Of a stretch of 64,000 bases of DNA, positions 53,560 through 63,606 are shown piece after piece. The position numbers were made by a program, and so were the translations under genes. The stretch comes from Ferrimonas sp. YFM. GTDB lineage: Bacteria > Pseudomonadota > Gammaproteobacteria > Enterobacterales > Shewanellaceae. Below the pieces are notes generated by a model. That model was given only the letters and a program-made list of their open reading frames with translations. It was not told the origin of the DNA and did no database searches. The DNA lies in assembly GCF_030296015.1 (NCBI RefSeq), contig NZ_AP027368.1, forward strand, positions 2,790,001 to 2,854,000, read 5' to 3'. Numbering within the stretch: position 1 is the first letter of the stretch; every line of letters begins with the position of its first letter.

Positions 53560-55304
53560 CGGCTCACCTCCGGCTGGACTTCTCCATGCAGGGCGTCGCC
53601 ACCCCGCCAGGGATCGGTCTGCACCACCATGTCATCAGGATGGCCGGGCACACTGTAGTCATAGGCCCAGCGATAGACCACGGGCAGTTCGGGCCCCCAG
53701 TTACCATGACCCGGCGGCAGAGTTGGGGTTTGCCACTCCAATGACGCCGATTGCCACGGATTGGCCTTGGCTTTGGGGCCTCTGACGTAACTCCAGGCCA
53801 GGTTGAACAGGAACAGCAGTTGGGCCACACCAACGATAAGGGCCGCCACGGTGATAAAGGCGTTGATGCTGTGGGCTTCCGGAGGAATAAAAGCATAGTC
53901 GTCATAGGCGTAGTAGCGCCTCGGCAGGCCCAAAACCCCGAGGTAGTGCATGGGGAAGTAGATGGCCCAGGTGCCGAGGAAGGTGATCCAGAAGTGCAGC
54001 TTGCCCAGGCCGTCATGGAGCATGCGGCCAGTAACACTGGGGTACCAGTGGTAGATGCCGCCGAAGATCACCAGAATTGGCGCCACCCCCATCACCATAT
54101 GGAAGTGCGCCACCACGAAGTAGGTGTCGGACAGGGGCAGGTCCACCACCACATTGCCCAGGAACAGCCCGGTCATGCCGCCGAAAACGAAAGTCAGCAC
54201 AAAGGCCACCGAGTAGAGCATGGGCACCGTCATCCGCACATTGCCCCGCCACATGGTCAGTACCCAGTTATACACCTTGATGGCGGTGGGTACGGCGATG
54301 ATCAGGGTGGAAACTGCGAAGAAGAACCCAAAGTAGGGGTTCATGCCCGAGACATACATGTGGTGCGCCCAGACCACGAAACTGAGCACCCCGATAATGA
54401 CGATGGCCCACACCATCATGCGGTAGCCGAAGATGGTCTTGCGGGCATTGACGCTGATGAGATCGGAGACGATGCCAAAAGCGGGCAGCGCCACGATGTA
54501 CACCTCGGGATGACCGAAAAACCAGAACAGGTGCTGGAACAGTATGGGACTGCCGCCGCCATAGTCTGTGGCCTGTCCCAGGGAGATAAGCTCGGGCATA
54601 AAGAAGCTGGTGCCCAGCAGCTTGTCGAACAACATCATCACCGCACTGACAAACAGCGCCGGAAAGGCCAGCAACGCCATGATGGTGGCCATAAAGATCC
54701 CCCAGACCGTCAGGGGCATGCGCATCAGGGTCATTCCCCGGGTGCGCGCCTGCAGCACTGTGGTGACGTAGTTAAGGCCGCCCATGGTGGCCGCCACGAT
54801 GAACACAGCCAGGGAGACCAACATCAACACGATGCCGCCGTCGACTCCGGGTGTTCCCTGAAGGATTGCCTGGGGCGGATACAGGGTCCAGCCCGCCCCG
54901 GTGGGGCCTCCGGTGACAAAAAAACTGGCCATCAAGATCAGCACTGCCACCAGATAGGCCCAGTAACTGAGCATATTCAGGAAGGGGAACACCATGTCCC
55001 GGGCACCGACCATCAAGGGGATCAGGTAGTTTCCAAACCCTCCCAGGAACAGGGCGGTTAACAGGTAGACCACCATGATCATCCCGTGCATGGTGATCAT
55101 CTGGTAATAGGAAGCAGGATCGATGAAATCAAACTGGTCCGGGAATCCCAGTTGCAGGCGCATAAACAGAGACAGCACCAAAGCCACCAGCCCGACGGCC
55201 ACGGCGGTCAGGGTGTACTGAATGGCAATCACCTTATGGTCCTGGCTGAATACGTATTTTTGCCAGAACCCAGTGGGCGCCGGATGATCAAACTCCTGGC
55301 TCAT
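53556..55304 (-). CDS. cytochrome c oxidase subunit I
   Basis: The 582-residue catalytic subunit, with twelve helices, haem a and a3 and CuB. Visible ligands are MITMHGMIMV (haem a), FWFFGHPEVYIVALPAFG (CuB His and cross-linked Tyr), WAHHMYVSG (CuB) and FVVAHFHMVMG (haem a3 and a). The A-family pattern YIVALP...S is present. AGGAGG precedes ATG 55304. It forms the aa3/caa3-type oxidase with the neighbouring subunits. Confidence 0.97.
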   Translation of the reverse strand: MSQEFDHPAPTGFWQKYVFSQDHKVIAIQYTLTAVAVGLVALVLSLFMRLQLGFPDQFDFIDPASYYQMITMHGMIMVVYLLTALFLGGFGNYLIPLMVGARDMVFPFLNMLSYWAYLVAVLILMASFFVTGGPTGAGWTLYPPQAILQGTPGVDGGIVLMLVSLAVFIVAATMGGLNYVTTVLQARTRGMTLMRMPLTVWGIFMATIMALLAFPALFVSAVMMLFDKLLGTSFFMPELISLGQATDYGGGSPILFQHLFWFFGHPEVYIVALPAFGIVSDLISVNARKTIFGYRMMVWAIVIIGVLSFVVWAHHMYVSGMNPYFGFFFAVSTLIIAVPTAIKVYNWVLTMWRGNVRMTVPMLYSVAFVLTFVFGGMTGLFLGNVVVDLPLSDTYFVVAHFHMVMGVAPILVIFGGIYHWYPSVTGRMLHDGLGKLHFWITFLGTWAIYFPMHYLGVLGLPRRYYAYDDYAFIPPEAHSINAFITVAALIVGVAQLLFLFNLAWSYVRGPKAKANPWQSASLEWQTPTLPPGHGNWGPELPVVYRWAYDYSVPGHPDDMVVQTDPWRGGDALHGEVQPEVSR

Positions 55305-55316
55305 ATTCGCCTCCTG

Positions 55317-56795
55317 TCAGGGGCTGTCCGCCAGCTCCTGGATATACAGAATCAGTGCCTGGGTCTCTTCCTCGGTCAACGGCATCGGGGGCATCAGGGG
55401 CTGATACCCTTCCACCAGCTCTGCCGCTGGTTCTATGATGGCCCGGCGCAGGTATGGTTCATCGGCCACCAGGGTACGTCCGTCAGTCAGTGTCCGCTCA
55501 CTGCCCGCCAGCCCCAGCCAACTGGGCCCCACGCCCGGTTTGCCGTCAATACTGTGGCAGGCGATGCACCCCTTGCTGCGCGCCAGCTGTTCTCCGGATA
55601 GGGGCTCGGCGGCACCCTCTGCAGGCAGGGTCACCGGCACAGGCGGCTCGGCTGCGCCTGCCTCTTCAGGCGACACGTCACCAACCACCCCTCCCCGCTC
55701 ACGGATATAAGCGATGATGGCCTCAAGCTGCAGATCCGTGAGCGCCGGATAGGGAGGCATCACGTTGGTGTACCCCTCGACCAGGCTAACTCCCGGTTCG
55801 CGGATCGCTTCAATCAGATAGGCGTCATCCACCAGAACGGTGCTGCCGTCAGACAAGGTTTCCTGTTTGCCATAGAGTCCCAACCAGCTGGGTGCCAGCG
55901 GGCTGGACTCAAAGCCATGGCAAGCCAGACACCCCTGGGACGTGGCCAAGGTCTCTCCCTCCCGGGCCTGAGGGCTCAAGCCGCTGGACACAGAAGCGGT
56001 CATGCTGGAGGCGAAGGTCGGCAACCCTGCCACCCAGGCCTGAAAAGAGTCTGGCGACTCCACCAGCAAACTGCCTCTCATGTTGAAGTGCCCCACCCCA
56101 CACAGCTCGGCACAAAGGATCTCAAACTCCCCTTCACGGGTGGGAGTGAACCACATGGAGGAAACGATGCCAGGCACAGCATCTATCTTGTTACGCATCT
56201 GAGGGACATAAAAATCGTGGAGCACATCTTTGGAGCGCAGCAGTATTTGAACCGGCTTGTCCAAGGGCAGATGAAGCCGATTGGTGGTCACCAGACGGTC
56301 ATCCTGGCCGGCGGAGTCGGCCGGGTCTATGCCAAAGGGGTTGTCCGGCGCAATGCGCTTGATGTCGGTGCGGCCCAATAGGCCATCCTCACCAGGCAGG
56401 CGGAACTTCCAGCTCCACTGTTCGGCCAGCACCTCAACCTGGTGAGCATCGTCAGGCACACTGACCACATCGGAGTAGACATAGAGACCGGGCACCAACA
56501 TGGCGGTGATCCCCACCGCCGTCAGCCCGGTCAACCACCACTCCAACCGGGAATTTTCCGGCTGATACTCCGCCTGCTGGTCCTTACGATAACGGTAGCG
56601 GTACACCGCCCAAGCCATAAACACCACCACAGCGATGAACACCAAACCGGTGATCACCAAGGTGATGGCAATGGTCAGGTCAATGTCACCCCAGTTGGAG
56701 GCCAGTTCGGGCAATTGCCATCCTCCAGCAAAATGAAACCAGAGAGAGGCAAGCAACAGGGCGATCAGGACGATGGCTATGGTCATAGGCGACAT
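55317..56795 (-). CDS. cytochrome c oxidase subunit II fused to two cytochrome c domains
   Basis: A 492-residue protein. Two N-terminal helices (about 5-20 and 42-66) are followed by a third hydrophobic stretch (about 90-108), the CuA domain with CAELCGVGHFNM, and two class I cytochrome c domains: CLACH (Met in VMPPYPALTD) and CIACH (LMPPMPLTEEE). So it is a dicytochrome caa3-type subunit II. It is the first gene of the operon. ATG 56786 is an alternative start with GGGA eight bases away. Confidence 0.94.
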   Translation of the reverse strand: MSPMTIAIVLIALLLASLWFHFAGGWQLPELASNWGDIDLTIAITLVITGLVFIAVVVFMAWAVYRYRYRKDQQAEYQPENSRLEWWLTGLTAVGITAMLVPGLYVYSDVVSVPDDAHQVEVLAEQWSWKFRLPGEDGLLGRTDIKRIAPDNPFGIDPADSAGQDDRLVTTNRLHLPLDKPVQILLRSKDVLHDFYVPQMRNKIDAVPGIVSSMWFTPTREGEFEILCAELCGVGHFNMRGSLLVESPDSFQAWVAGLPTFASSMTASVSSGLSPQAREGETLATSQGCLACHGFESSPLAPSWLGLYGKQETLSDGSTVLVDDAYLIEAIREPGVSLVEGYTNVMPPYPALTDLQLEAIIAYIRERGGVVGDVSPEEAGAAEPPVPVTLPAEGAAEPLSGEQLARSKGCIACHSIDGKPGVGPSWLGLAGSERTLTDGRTLVADEPYLRRAIIEPAAELVEGYQPLMPPMPLTEEETQALILYIQELADSP

Positions 56796-57369
56796 CCCAC
56801 TTACCGCATTGAGAACGGCGCCGGGCAGAAGCCTGAGCTATAAAAGGTTTCCACCTCAGCGATAACCACTAAGACTAGAAGCGAATCTGGCACAACGCCA
56901 AGGAATCCTGTGCAAGCAGGTCACAGGAGAAAACCATTGGTTCATTTTTCAGAACAAAGTGTTCGGTCTAAATTGGTGATTTTTCAAGCGTCCGCCGTGG
57001 AGCAGCCAATATTATCTGGTATGATTCCCGCCACTGAATGCGACGGCTAACGCCAAGCCAACAGAGATAAAAACAGCAGGCACGCATCAGAATTTGCCAG
57101 TTACATAAGTGACTTGGAGTGCAAGCCCCAGAAAAATGAACCCTATCTCTACCGCAGAAATAGGGGAAGGCTCAGCCTAAAACAGCAAAAACAACAGGCT
57201 GCTCGCCCTTATCATTGTGCGGAATGTAGAACACTGAGTTTTCACCCATTAACTACAACAGGAAAACTCATAAATTTTCCGGGTCCTTACCCCGGATTCG
57301 CACCCTGAACACGGCGCTCCCACTGCCTCTGGCACAACCCTACAACCTCATAGAAACAGGACAGTTGTC
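56796..57369. other. 574-base divergent intergenic region between oxidase operon and purC
   Basis: No convincing gene; a 64-aa plus-strand frame (57114-57308) has no ribosome site. An extended -10-like TGGTATGAT ends at 57025, about 345 bases before purC, implying a long leader. I found no PurR palindrome and no recognised riboswitch. Confidence 0.5.
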
Positions 57370-58473
57370 ATGAGTCTCGCCGATAAAGTTTTGGCCGTTA
57401 ACAACGATCTTCCTATCCGTACCGATCAGCCGGTTCACAGTGGCAAAGTACGCAGCGTCTACTGGCTCACTGCCGAAGACAGCGCTCGTCTGATCAAGGA
57501 AAAAGGCTATGACGTCGCCGCCGATGCCCCGCTGGCCATCATGGTGATCAGTGACCGCATCAGTGCCTTTGACTGCATCTGGCATGGCGAGAATGGCCTG
57601 TCCGGCGTGCCTGGAAAAGGCGCTGCCCTGAACGCCATCTCCAACCACTGGTTCAAGCTGTTCCGCGAACAGGGCCTGGCGGACAGCCACATCCTGGACA
57701 TTCCCCACCCCTTCGTCTGGATCGTCCAAAAAGCACGCCCGGTCATGATTGAAGCCATCTGTCGCCAATACATCACCGGCTCCATGTGGCGCAGCTACAC
57801 CAAGGGTGAGCGCGAGTTCTGCGGCATCCAGATCCCCGAAGGACTGGAGAAAGACCAGAAACTGCCAGAGCTGCTGATCACTCCGTCCACCAAGGGGATC
57901 CTCAAGGGTATCCCTGGGGTGCCTGAAGCGGACGATGTGAACATCACCCGCCAGAACATCGTCGATAACTACCCGGCCTTCAATTTCCGCACCCAGGATG
58001 ACATCGGCTTGTATGAAAAGCTGCTTAAAGAGGGCTTCGACGTCATCAGCGACGCCCTGGGCAAACTGGACCAGGTGTTTGTCGACACCAAGTTCGAGTT
58101 TGGTTACGTCACCGACAGTCAGGGTCAGGAAAAACTGATCTACATGGACGAGGTGGGGACCCCCGACTCTTCCCGCATCTGGGACGGCCCCAGCTACCGG
58201 GACGGCATAGTGGTGGAAAACTCCAAAGAGGGCTTCCGTCAAATGCTGCTGAGCCACTTCCCCGACCCGGATATCCTGCTCAACAAGGACCGCATGGATG
58301 AGCGTCAGGCCCTGGCCCGAGACAACGATCTGCCTGAAGCGGTTCTGATGGAGGTCTCCCGCACCTATGTGGATATTGCCGAGAAGATCACCGGCCAGAA
58401 GCTGGTGCTGTCCGACAATCCCAAGGCGGAGATCATCCAGATCTTGAAGGAAGAGTACGGTCTGGTTGACTAA
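57370..58473 (+). CDS. purC: SAICAR synthetase
   Basis: Phosphoribosylaminoimidazole-succinocarboxamide synthase, which joins aspartate to CAIR in purine synthesis. The 367-residue protein is the long form found in Vibrio and Alteromonadales, not the 237-residue E. coli form. Motifs include [12 protein letters not shown] (ATP site), [30 protein letters not shown] residues, and [16 protein letters not shown] hairpin lies just downstream. Confidence 0.95.
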   Translation: MSLADKVLAVNNDLPIRTDQPVHSGKVRSVYWLTAEDSARLIKEKGYDVAADAPLAIMVISDRISAFDCIWHGENGLSGVPGKGAALNAISNHWFKLFREQGLADSHILDIPHPFVWIVQKARPVMIEAICRQYITGSMWRSYTKGEREFCGIQIPEGLEKDQKLPELLITPSTKGILKGIPGVPEADDVNITRQNIVDNYPAFNFRTQDDIGLYEKLLKEGFDVISDALGKLDQVFVDTKFEFGYVTDSQGQEKLIYMDEVGTPDSSRIWDGPSYRDGIVVENSKEGFRQMLLSHFPDPDILLNKDRMDERQALARDNDLPEAVLMEVSRTYVDIAEKITGQKLVLSDNPKAEIIQILKEEYGLVD

Positions 58474-58484
58474 GGCCTGTGTTC

Positions 58485-58508
58485 GGCAAGCCGCAACGGC
58501 GGCTTGCC
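58485..58508 (+). terminator. hairpin after purC
   Basis: GGCAAGCCGC, AACG loop and complement; a weak C/T-rich tail. Confidence 0.55.
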
Positions 58509-58635
58509 CTCTTGCCCTTCAGAAACCAACTTCGTGATCGATACATAAATTTATACTTATTTAGAAATATCTAATATACAAAATTGACCCCCGCCCCTAT
58601 CCTTGCCTCACATCCACCCGGCGCAAGGAAACACC

Positions 58636-59124
58636 ATGCCCTTCTTTAAAAAACTTCTTATCATCGGACTGTCCCTTTTGGCCTGCCTTAATCTGGCGCC
58701 GGCTCAAGCGATAGAGCGCCCCCTCGATGCCCAAGCACTACAAGGGGTAACCCAGGGCAAAGCGCTGTTTGATATAAATCTGTCCGAACTCGACAAGCTC
58801 CCTCTTTATCTTCAGGTCATTGAGATGACCCATGATGGACTGGCAGCGCAAGGGGTTGCGCCTGACTTCGTCATCGCGTTTCGGGGTGCATCGGTGCAAT
58901 TTATTGCCGGTCCGATTAACCAGAATCCCGCCAGCCAGAAGATAGCCGAACAGGTTAAGAGACTTCACGCCAAAGGGGTTCGCATTGAGGCCTGCTCCAT
59001 TGCGACTGAGCTTTTTGGGGTAGACAACAGCCAGCTTCTGCCTGGCATAGAACTGGTGGGTAACACCTTTATCTCCCTTGTCGGATACCAGGCTCAGGGC
59101 TACAGCAGCGTCGTTATCATGTAA
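58636..59124 (+). CDS. secreted DsrE-family protein
   Basis: A 162-residue protein with signal peptide (KKLLIIGLSLLACLNLAPAQA) and a DsrE-like domain: FDINLSELDKLPLYLQVIE, DFVIAFRGASVQFI, and GVRIEACSIATELFGVD, the usual position of the family's single cysteine. Periplasmic DsrE proteins may carry or sense reduced sulfur species; the role here is unknown. Start ATG 58636 has AAGGAAACACC upstream, better than the frame's first start at 58603. Confidence 0.82.
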   Translation: MPFFKKLLIIGLSLLACLNLAPAQAIERPLDAQALQGVTQGKALFDINLSELDKLPLYLQVIEMTHDGLAAQGVAPDFVIAFRGASVQFIAGPINQNPASQKIAEQVKRLHAKGVRIEACSIATELFGVDNSQLLPGIELVGNTFISLVGYQAQGYSSVVIM

Positions 59125-59126
59125 AA

Positions 59127-59146
59127 AGGGGCCCGAACGGGCCCCT
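59127..59146 (-). terminator. terminator of the dCache chemoreceptor gene
   Basis: AGGGGCCC, 4-base loop and complement. On the minus strand, the stem is followed by five T residues. Confidence 0.85.
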
Positions 59147-59168
59147 CGTGCTGTCTGTATCCGGATCA

Positions 59169-61301
59169 CTATACCTTGAACTGAGTGACGATCTCGCGTT
59201 GCTCCACCGACAGCTGCTGCAGCTCTTCACTCAACCCTGCAGAGGCCTCCGCCTCGGTGGCGATGGAGCGACTGGCTTCACGAATGTTGCTGACGTTCAG
59301 GCTGATCTCATTGGAGACACTGCTCTGCTCCGAGGCCAAATTGGCTATCATGGCGCCGTTGTCGGTGATATGGCGAATGTGCTCCACGATCACCTTAAGA
59401 GCGTCATCCATCGCCTGCACCTGGCTGACTGCGGCCAGGGCCTTGTCGTTGCCGCTGCTAATAGCCTGAACCACGTTGCGCGTGCCGCCCTGCAACAGCT
59501 CTATCAACCGGCGGATCTCCCCCACCGATTGCTGGGTACGCTCCGCCAGGGCGCGAACCTCGGATGCCACCACCGCAAAGCCACGCCCCTGCTCCCCTGC
59601 CCTGGCCGCTTCGATGGCGGCATTGAGTGCCAGCAGGTTAGTCTGCTCGGCGATCTCCTGAATCACCTTGAGGATGGACTCGATGTTTTGACTCTCCTGC
59701 TCCAGCTGACGGGCCATGGGCATCGCCTCGGACACATCCTGCACCAGTGACTGCACCGCCACACTGGTGTCGCCGGCCACCTGCTGGCCTTCAGAGGCTG
59801 CCTCGCCAGCGTCCCCCGCCGCATCCGCCGCCTGAGCCGCGTTTTCAGAAACGCTGTTAGCGGTCGCAGTCATCTGCTCCAGGGCTGTGGCCACCTGCTC
59901 CATCTCCAGCAGTTGCTGCTGACTACTGTCACTGGTGCGCGCAGCAATCTCAGACGCTCGCTGTGAGGTGGCCTGCCCCTGATTAACCGACTCATCAATC
60001 AGTTGCACCGTGGTTTGCAGCTTTTCCAGAAACTGATTAAACCAATGCACCAAGGTGCCCACTTCGTCCCGATGCTCGATGGTCAGACGCTGAGTCAGGT
60101 CCCATTCGCCTGAGGCGATGGTTTGCAGCCTGTGGGTCATGTTCCAGATGGGACGCACCAGGTACAGGGAGCTTATCCAGATGACCCCCAGTGATGCCAA
60201 GGTAATCACCACGGCCACCAACAGGGCCTGCCAGGTGGCGGTGTCATTGTGGTCTGCAATGGCTTTATCCAGGGCAATCGCGCTGGCCAGCACCTGCTCG
60301 GCAGGGGCACTGAAGGCCAGGGTCCAGCTGTTGCCGGTACCACTGAACACGATACTTTCCACAGCATACAGGGTGGCCAGGTCGTCGCTCCATTCACAGC
60401 TTCCCGGCTGCTGTTCCAGTGCAGCCTGAATCGCAGCAGGCAGGGTGCTTTTCGACTCACCAAGCAGGGTGACGTCGGTGTCATTGGCCACCACAAAGCC
60501 ATCCTGGCTGACCAGTGCCACCTGCCCCTCCCCGGACACTAATTGACTGTCCACCTGCTCAATCAGCGGCTGCATGGCCGCAACGGACAAATCGATGCCC
60601 ACCACCCCGATAATCCGGCCTTGGGAAATAAGAGGCACAGTCACCGAGGTGATCAGCTCCTGATCGCTGCCCACCTCATCGACATAGGGGTTCAGCACAC
60701 AGGCTCGGCCGCGCTCCAGTGGACAACTGAACCACTGGTTCTGAGGCATACCTTGCTTGGTTGGGTTGCTGTTGCTGACATCATGCTCGCTGACCACCTG
60801 CAACACCGGCTTACCACTGGCATCGCGATACCAATAGGGCGCAAACCGTCCTTGCTCATTGGAGGCCAGGGTGAAGTTGTCGTGGAACAGGTAATCCTGG
60901 TCGTCCAAAGCGTCAGGGCGCATCACCAGAAAGATGCCTTTGATGTCGCCGTGGGCTTCCACCAGGTGGTGAACATACTCTTTCAGATGCCGACGCAAAT
61001 TGGCCATGTCGCCGTTTTGCTCGAGTGCATCGGCGCGCATGCTCAATACAGACTCGGCAATCACCTCGACACGGAACAGGTGGCGCTCGATGACACTGCG
61101 AACCTGTGATGCCTGATCGGAGGCCAGGGCACCCACATAGTCTCGTGCCGACTGGCGGAGATTGTCCGAGGTTTGCTGGCGAATCAGCACCTGGGACTGG
61201 CTGGAGTCGTACAGGAAAAAACTGACCATGGTCCCAAGGGCCAGGATCAGACAGATGGCAGCCAGAATGGCTATCTTGTTACGAATAGAGATGTTATGCA
61301 T
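59169..61301 (-). CDS. dCache methyl-accepting chemotaxis protein
   Basis: A 710-residue chemoreceptor. One N-terminal helix (about 10-30), a large periplasmic dCache_1 domain (about 35-350, with [20 protein letters not shown] and GVVGIDLSV, a pattern of amino-acid-binding dCache), a second helix (about 358-380), HAMP and the signalling domain with [20 protein letters not shown]. The tip is intact, so it should work with CheA/CheW. Two Cys in the sensor ([12 protein letters not shown]) could form a disulfide. No flagellar promoter found. ATG 61301 sits close to a 12-bp palindrome (ATCGGATCCGAT). Confidence 0.94.
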   Translation of the reverse strand: MHNISIRNKIAILAAICLILALGTMVSFFLYDSSQSQVLIRQQTSDNLRQSARDYVGALASDQASQVRSVIERHLFRVEVIAESVLSMRADALEQNGDMANLRRHLKEYVHHLVEAHGDIKGIFLVMRPDALDDQDYLFHDNFTLASNEQGRFAPYWYRDASGKPVLQVVSEHDVSNSNPTKQGMPQNQWFSCPLERGRACVLNPYVDEVGSDQELITSVTVPLISQGRIIGVVGIDLSVAAMQPLIEQVDSQLVSGEGQVALVSQDGFVVANDTDVTLLGESKSTLPAAIQAALEQQPGSCEWSDDLATLYAVESIVFSGTGNSWTLAFSAPAEQVLASAIALDKAIADHNDTATWQALLVAVVITLASLGVIWISSLYLVRPIWNMTHRLQTIASGEWDLTQRLTIEHRDEVGTLVHWFNQFLEKLQTTVQLIDESVNQGQATSQRASEIAARTSDSSQQQLLEMEQVATALEQMTATANSVSENAAQAADAAGDAGEAASEGQQVAGDTSVAVQSLVQDVSEAMPMARQLEQESQNIESILKVIQEIAEQTNLLALNAAIEAARAGEQGRGFAVVASEVRALAERTQQSVGEIRRLIELLQGGTRNVVQAISSGNDKALAAVSQVQAMDDALKVIVEHIRHITDNGAMIANLASEQSSVSNEISLNVSNIREASRSIATEAEASAGLSEELQQLSVEQREIVTQFKV

Positions 61302-61607
61302 TTATCGGATCCGATTCATTCCCCCTCTGTTGCCCGACGCAATCATTGCTCTCTCACCTGCAATAAGGGGCCCACTCTACCCCAGAGATATCCATAGATA
61401 AATCGCTAATTATCAGATAGATGACCAAAACATCTGTGACCGCACAAAACCGAACACCGCCCCCAATATCTCTTAGGTTCTACAACGCTTTGGTCGCACA
61501 GCGCCGCCTGCGGCCACAACCAGGTTACCAAAAGTATACTGATTGACTATGGTTACCATCCGGTACCAGAATAGCCATAAATCATTGTCTACCCGGAGCC
61601 AGAAGGC
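61302..61607. other. 306-base divergent intergenic region
   Basis: No gene is seen. It contains the start-proximal palindrome of the chemoreceptor gene and the repeated GGTTACCA promoter region described separately. Confidence 0.6.
61523..61572 (+). promoter_or_regulatory. promoter with GGTTACCA repeats before the quinone-reductase operon
   Basis: GGTTACCA at 61523-61530 and 61551-61558, GGTACCA at 61562-61568. A promoter TTGACT (61543) - 18 bases - CAGAAT (61567) has two of the sites in its spacer, so a repressor there would block RNA polymerase. Confidence 0.45.
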
Positions 61608-62186
61608 ATGAACCTACTCATCATCAACACTCATCAGCCCTACCCTTTTTCCGAGGGTAAGCTGAGCTCGGCCATGGTTGGTCTCGCGCAAGAGGTCGCC
61701 CAGGGAAAAGGGCACAACGTTCAGACCACCACCATGACCGAGCCCTATGACGTACAAGAAGAGATCGACAAACACCTATGGGCCGATCTGGTCATCGTCC
61801 AGATCCCGGTCAATTGGATGGGGGTCCCCTGGAGCTTTAAGAAATACATGGATGAGGTCTACACCACCGGAATGATGGGGGCCCTGTGTGATGGCGATGG
61901 CCGAAGCCGGGACGACAGCAGTCGCCAATATGGCAGCGGTGGCAAACTCAGCAGCCGTTACCTGCTGTCCCTGACATTCAACGCGCCAGCCGACGCGTTT
62001 GACGACCCCAATCAACAGTTGTTTCAGGGCAAGAGTGTGGACGACCTGATGTTCCCCATGCACATGAACTTCAAGTTTTTCGGTATGGTTCCGCTGCCCA
62101 CGTTCGCCGCATTTGATGTGATGAAAAACCCCCAAACCGAGCAGGATCTCGTACGCTTTCAGCAGCACCTAAATCAAGTCCTTTAA
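61608..62186 (+). CDS. MdaB-type NAD(P)H:quinone oxidoreductase
   Basis: A 192-residue flavodoxin-fold flavoprotein that reduces quinones by two electrons. Key parts: [18 protein letters not shown] (FMN phosphate loop), [20 protein letters not shown] (typical of MdaB), and [14 protein letters not shown]. It is close to E. coli MdaB (193 residues). It begins an operon with the peroxiredoxin-like gene 11 bases downstream, forming an oxidative- or electrophile-stress pair. Confidence 0.9.
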   Translation: MNLLIINTHQPYPFSEGKLSSAMVGLAQEVAQGKGHNVQTTTMTEPYDVQEEIDKHLWADLVIVQIPVNWMGVPWSFKKYMDEVYTTGMMGALCDGDGRSRDDSSRQYGSGGKLSSRYLLSLTFNAPADAFDDPNQQLFQGKSVDDLMFPMHMNFKFFGMVPLPTFAAFDVMKNPQTEQDLVRFQQHLNQVL

Positions 62187-62197
62187 GGAGAGAGAAC

Positions 62198-62773
62198 ATG
62201 AGCACCGCCCACAGCCCCAAATTGGCCGCAGGCCAGCCCTTCCCTGAGCTCTCGGTAACCACCTCCGACGGCCAACAGGTGCGCCTGGGACAGCCGCGCC
62301 CAGAGACAGGCGCCAACTGGCAGATGGTGCTGGTCTACCGGGGGCGCCACTGCCCGCTTTGCACCAAGTATCTGAACCAGTTGGAAGGGTTTCGCGAAGA
62401 GCTTAAGGAGGTTGGCGTGGACATTCTGGCGGTATCCGCTGATTCCGAAGCCCAGCTCAGAGAGCATCGCTCCCGGCTGAATGTGGAGTTCCCAATCGCC
62501 TATGGCCTGACCCAGGCGCAGATGGATCAGCTCGGCGTCTACGTCTCCCTGCCGCGATCGGAGCAGGAAACCGACCATAATTTTGCCGAGCCCGGCCTGT
62601 TTGTGGTGAACGAAGAGGGCAACCTGCATGTGGTGGACATCTCCAACAACCCCTTCGTCCGCCCGGAACTGCAAGCACTGGTCAACGGATTGCGCTGGAT
62701 TCGGGACCCGGACAACCACTATCCGATCCGCGGTACTCGCCAGGGCCCTGAGTCAGAGCTGATCTACAGATAA
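62198..62773 (+). CDS. peroxiredoxin-like AhpC/TSA-family protein
   Basis: A 191-residue thioredoxin-fold protein without signal peptide. The active region is YRGRHCPLCTKYLNQLEGF, with a CxxC pair where classic peroxiredoxins have PxxxTxxC, so it belongs to the less-studied AhpC/TSA branch with CPLC. VDILAVSADSEAQLREHRS follows the family pattern. AAGGAG precedes ATG 62198. Partner and peroxide preference unknown. Confidence 0.87.
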   Translation: MSTAHSPKLAAGQPFPELSVTTSDGQQVRLGQPRPETGANWQMVLVYRGRHCPLCTKYLNQLEGFREELKEVGVDILAVSADSEAQLREHRSRLNVEFPIAYGLTQAQMDQLGVYVSLPRSEQETDHNFAEPGLFVVNEEGNLHVVDISNNPFVRPELQALVNGLRWIRDPDNHYPIRGTRQGPESELIYR

Positions 62774-62795
62774 AAAAACGTACTAGCGACAAGTG

Positions 62796-62826
62796 AGAGG
62801 ATGGCCTGTGCCATCCTCTGTTATTT
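62796..62826 (+). terminator. terminator of the quinone-reductase operon
   Basis: AGAGGATGGC, CTGT loop, GCCATCCTCT, then GTTATTT. It touches the end of the convergent ArsR gene. Confidence 0.7.
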
Positions 62827-63507
62827 CAAGCCATAGCGATGGCGAAACTTAGCCAGCCCCCGGTCGCTAAACCGAAGGATGCGTGAGTCCAGATCCCGAG
62901 AGGCCCAGCCTCGCTCCAGCAAGTCATCAAGGACCCATTGTCCCAGGCGGCCAGCCAGGTGGTTACGACGCTCGCTCCAGTCAAGACAGGAACGACACAG
63001 GGGACGGCGACTTGGTCCCGGCTCCAGACTGACGCCCAGCCCATCAAAAAACTCGGCACCCGATGCGGTCAACACCGTCTCCTCGCCCCTGTCTTCGATA
63101 TACCCCTTATTGACCAGGGCATCATAGAAGGCAACCCCCAACTCCCCCGCCAGATGGTCATAACAGACTCGGGCACGGCACAGATCCGGATTGGTTGGGC
63201 CCGTATTTACCGGCAACGAGCGCCCGGCAGACAGATGCATCATCCGCTCCATCAACTGAGCCACCTCCTGGCCTCTCAGCTGAAAATACTTATGCCGCCC
63301 CTGTTTACGCACCCTTATCAACTGGCCTTGTTCCAGCTTTGTCAGGTGACTGCTGGCTGTTGGCGGCGTCACATCCGCCAGGGCAGCCAGTTCAGTGGCG
63401 GTCAACGCCTTACCCGCCATCAGGGCGGTCAGCATCTTGGCTCGGGTTGGGTCGCCAAACAGCCCGGCCAATTGAGCCACCCCCAAGTGAAGATCATCGG
63501 ATTCCAT
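62821..63507 (-). CDS. ArsR-family winged-helix regulator
   Basis: A 228-residue regulator: N-terminal winged HTH (LFGDPTRAKMLTALMAGKAL; ALADVTPPTASSHLTKLEQGQLI) and a C-terminal extension with cysteines in DLCRARVCYDHL and PLCRSCLDW, able to sense redox or metal. It is longer than simple ArsR repressors. It is divergent from the ABM gene and convergent with the quinone-reductase operon; either could be its target, which is inference. Confidence 0.87.
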   Translation of the reverse strand: MESDDLHLGVAQLAGLFGDPTRAKMLTALMAGKALTATELAALADVTPPTASSHLTKLEQGQLIRVRKQGRHKYFQLRGQEVAQLMERMMHLSAGRSLPVNTGPTNPDLCRARVCYDHLAGELGVAFYDALVNKGYIEDRGEETVLTASGAEFFDGLGVSLEPGPSRRPLCRSCLDWSERRNHLAGRLGQWVLDDLLERGWASRDLDSRILRFSDRGLAKFRHRYGLK

Positions 63508-63606
63508 AGTTAGACCAGCAACGAAGTGTGCGCCTTTGAATTGAACTAGCCTGAATTACATCACAGACACCTAAGGCCATACAGCCAAAGCGACTAAGGA
63601 AGAAAC

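Noticed and set aside
53751..55061. 436-residue plus-strand open frame opposite oxidase subunit I
   Set aside because: Antisense shadow, His/Gln/Gly-rich, no ribosome site or family.
57114..57308. 64-residue frame before purC
   Set aside because: No ribosome site, no recognisable composition, and it lies in a probable leader.
61304..61315. Sigma-28 promoter for the second chemoreceptor (CCGATAA next to the start)
   Set aside because: The element would end at the start codon and no TAAA lies 15 bases upstream; it is part of a 12-bp palindrome.
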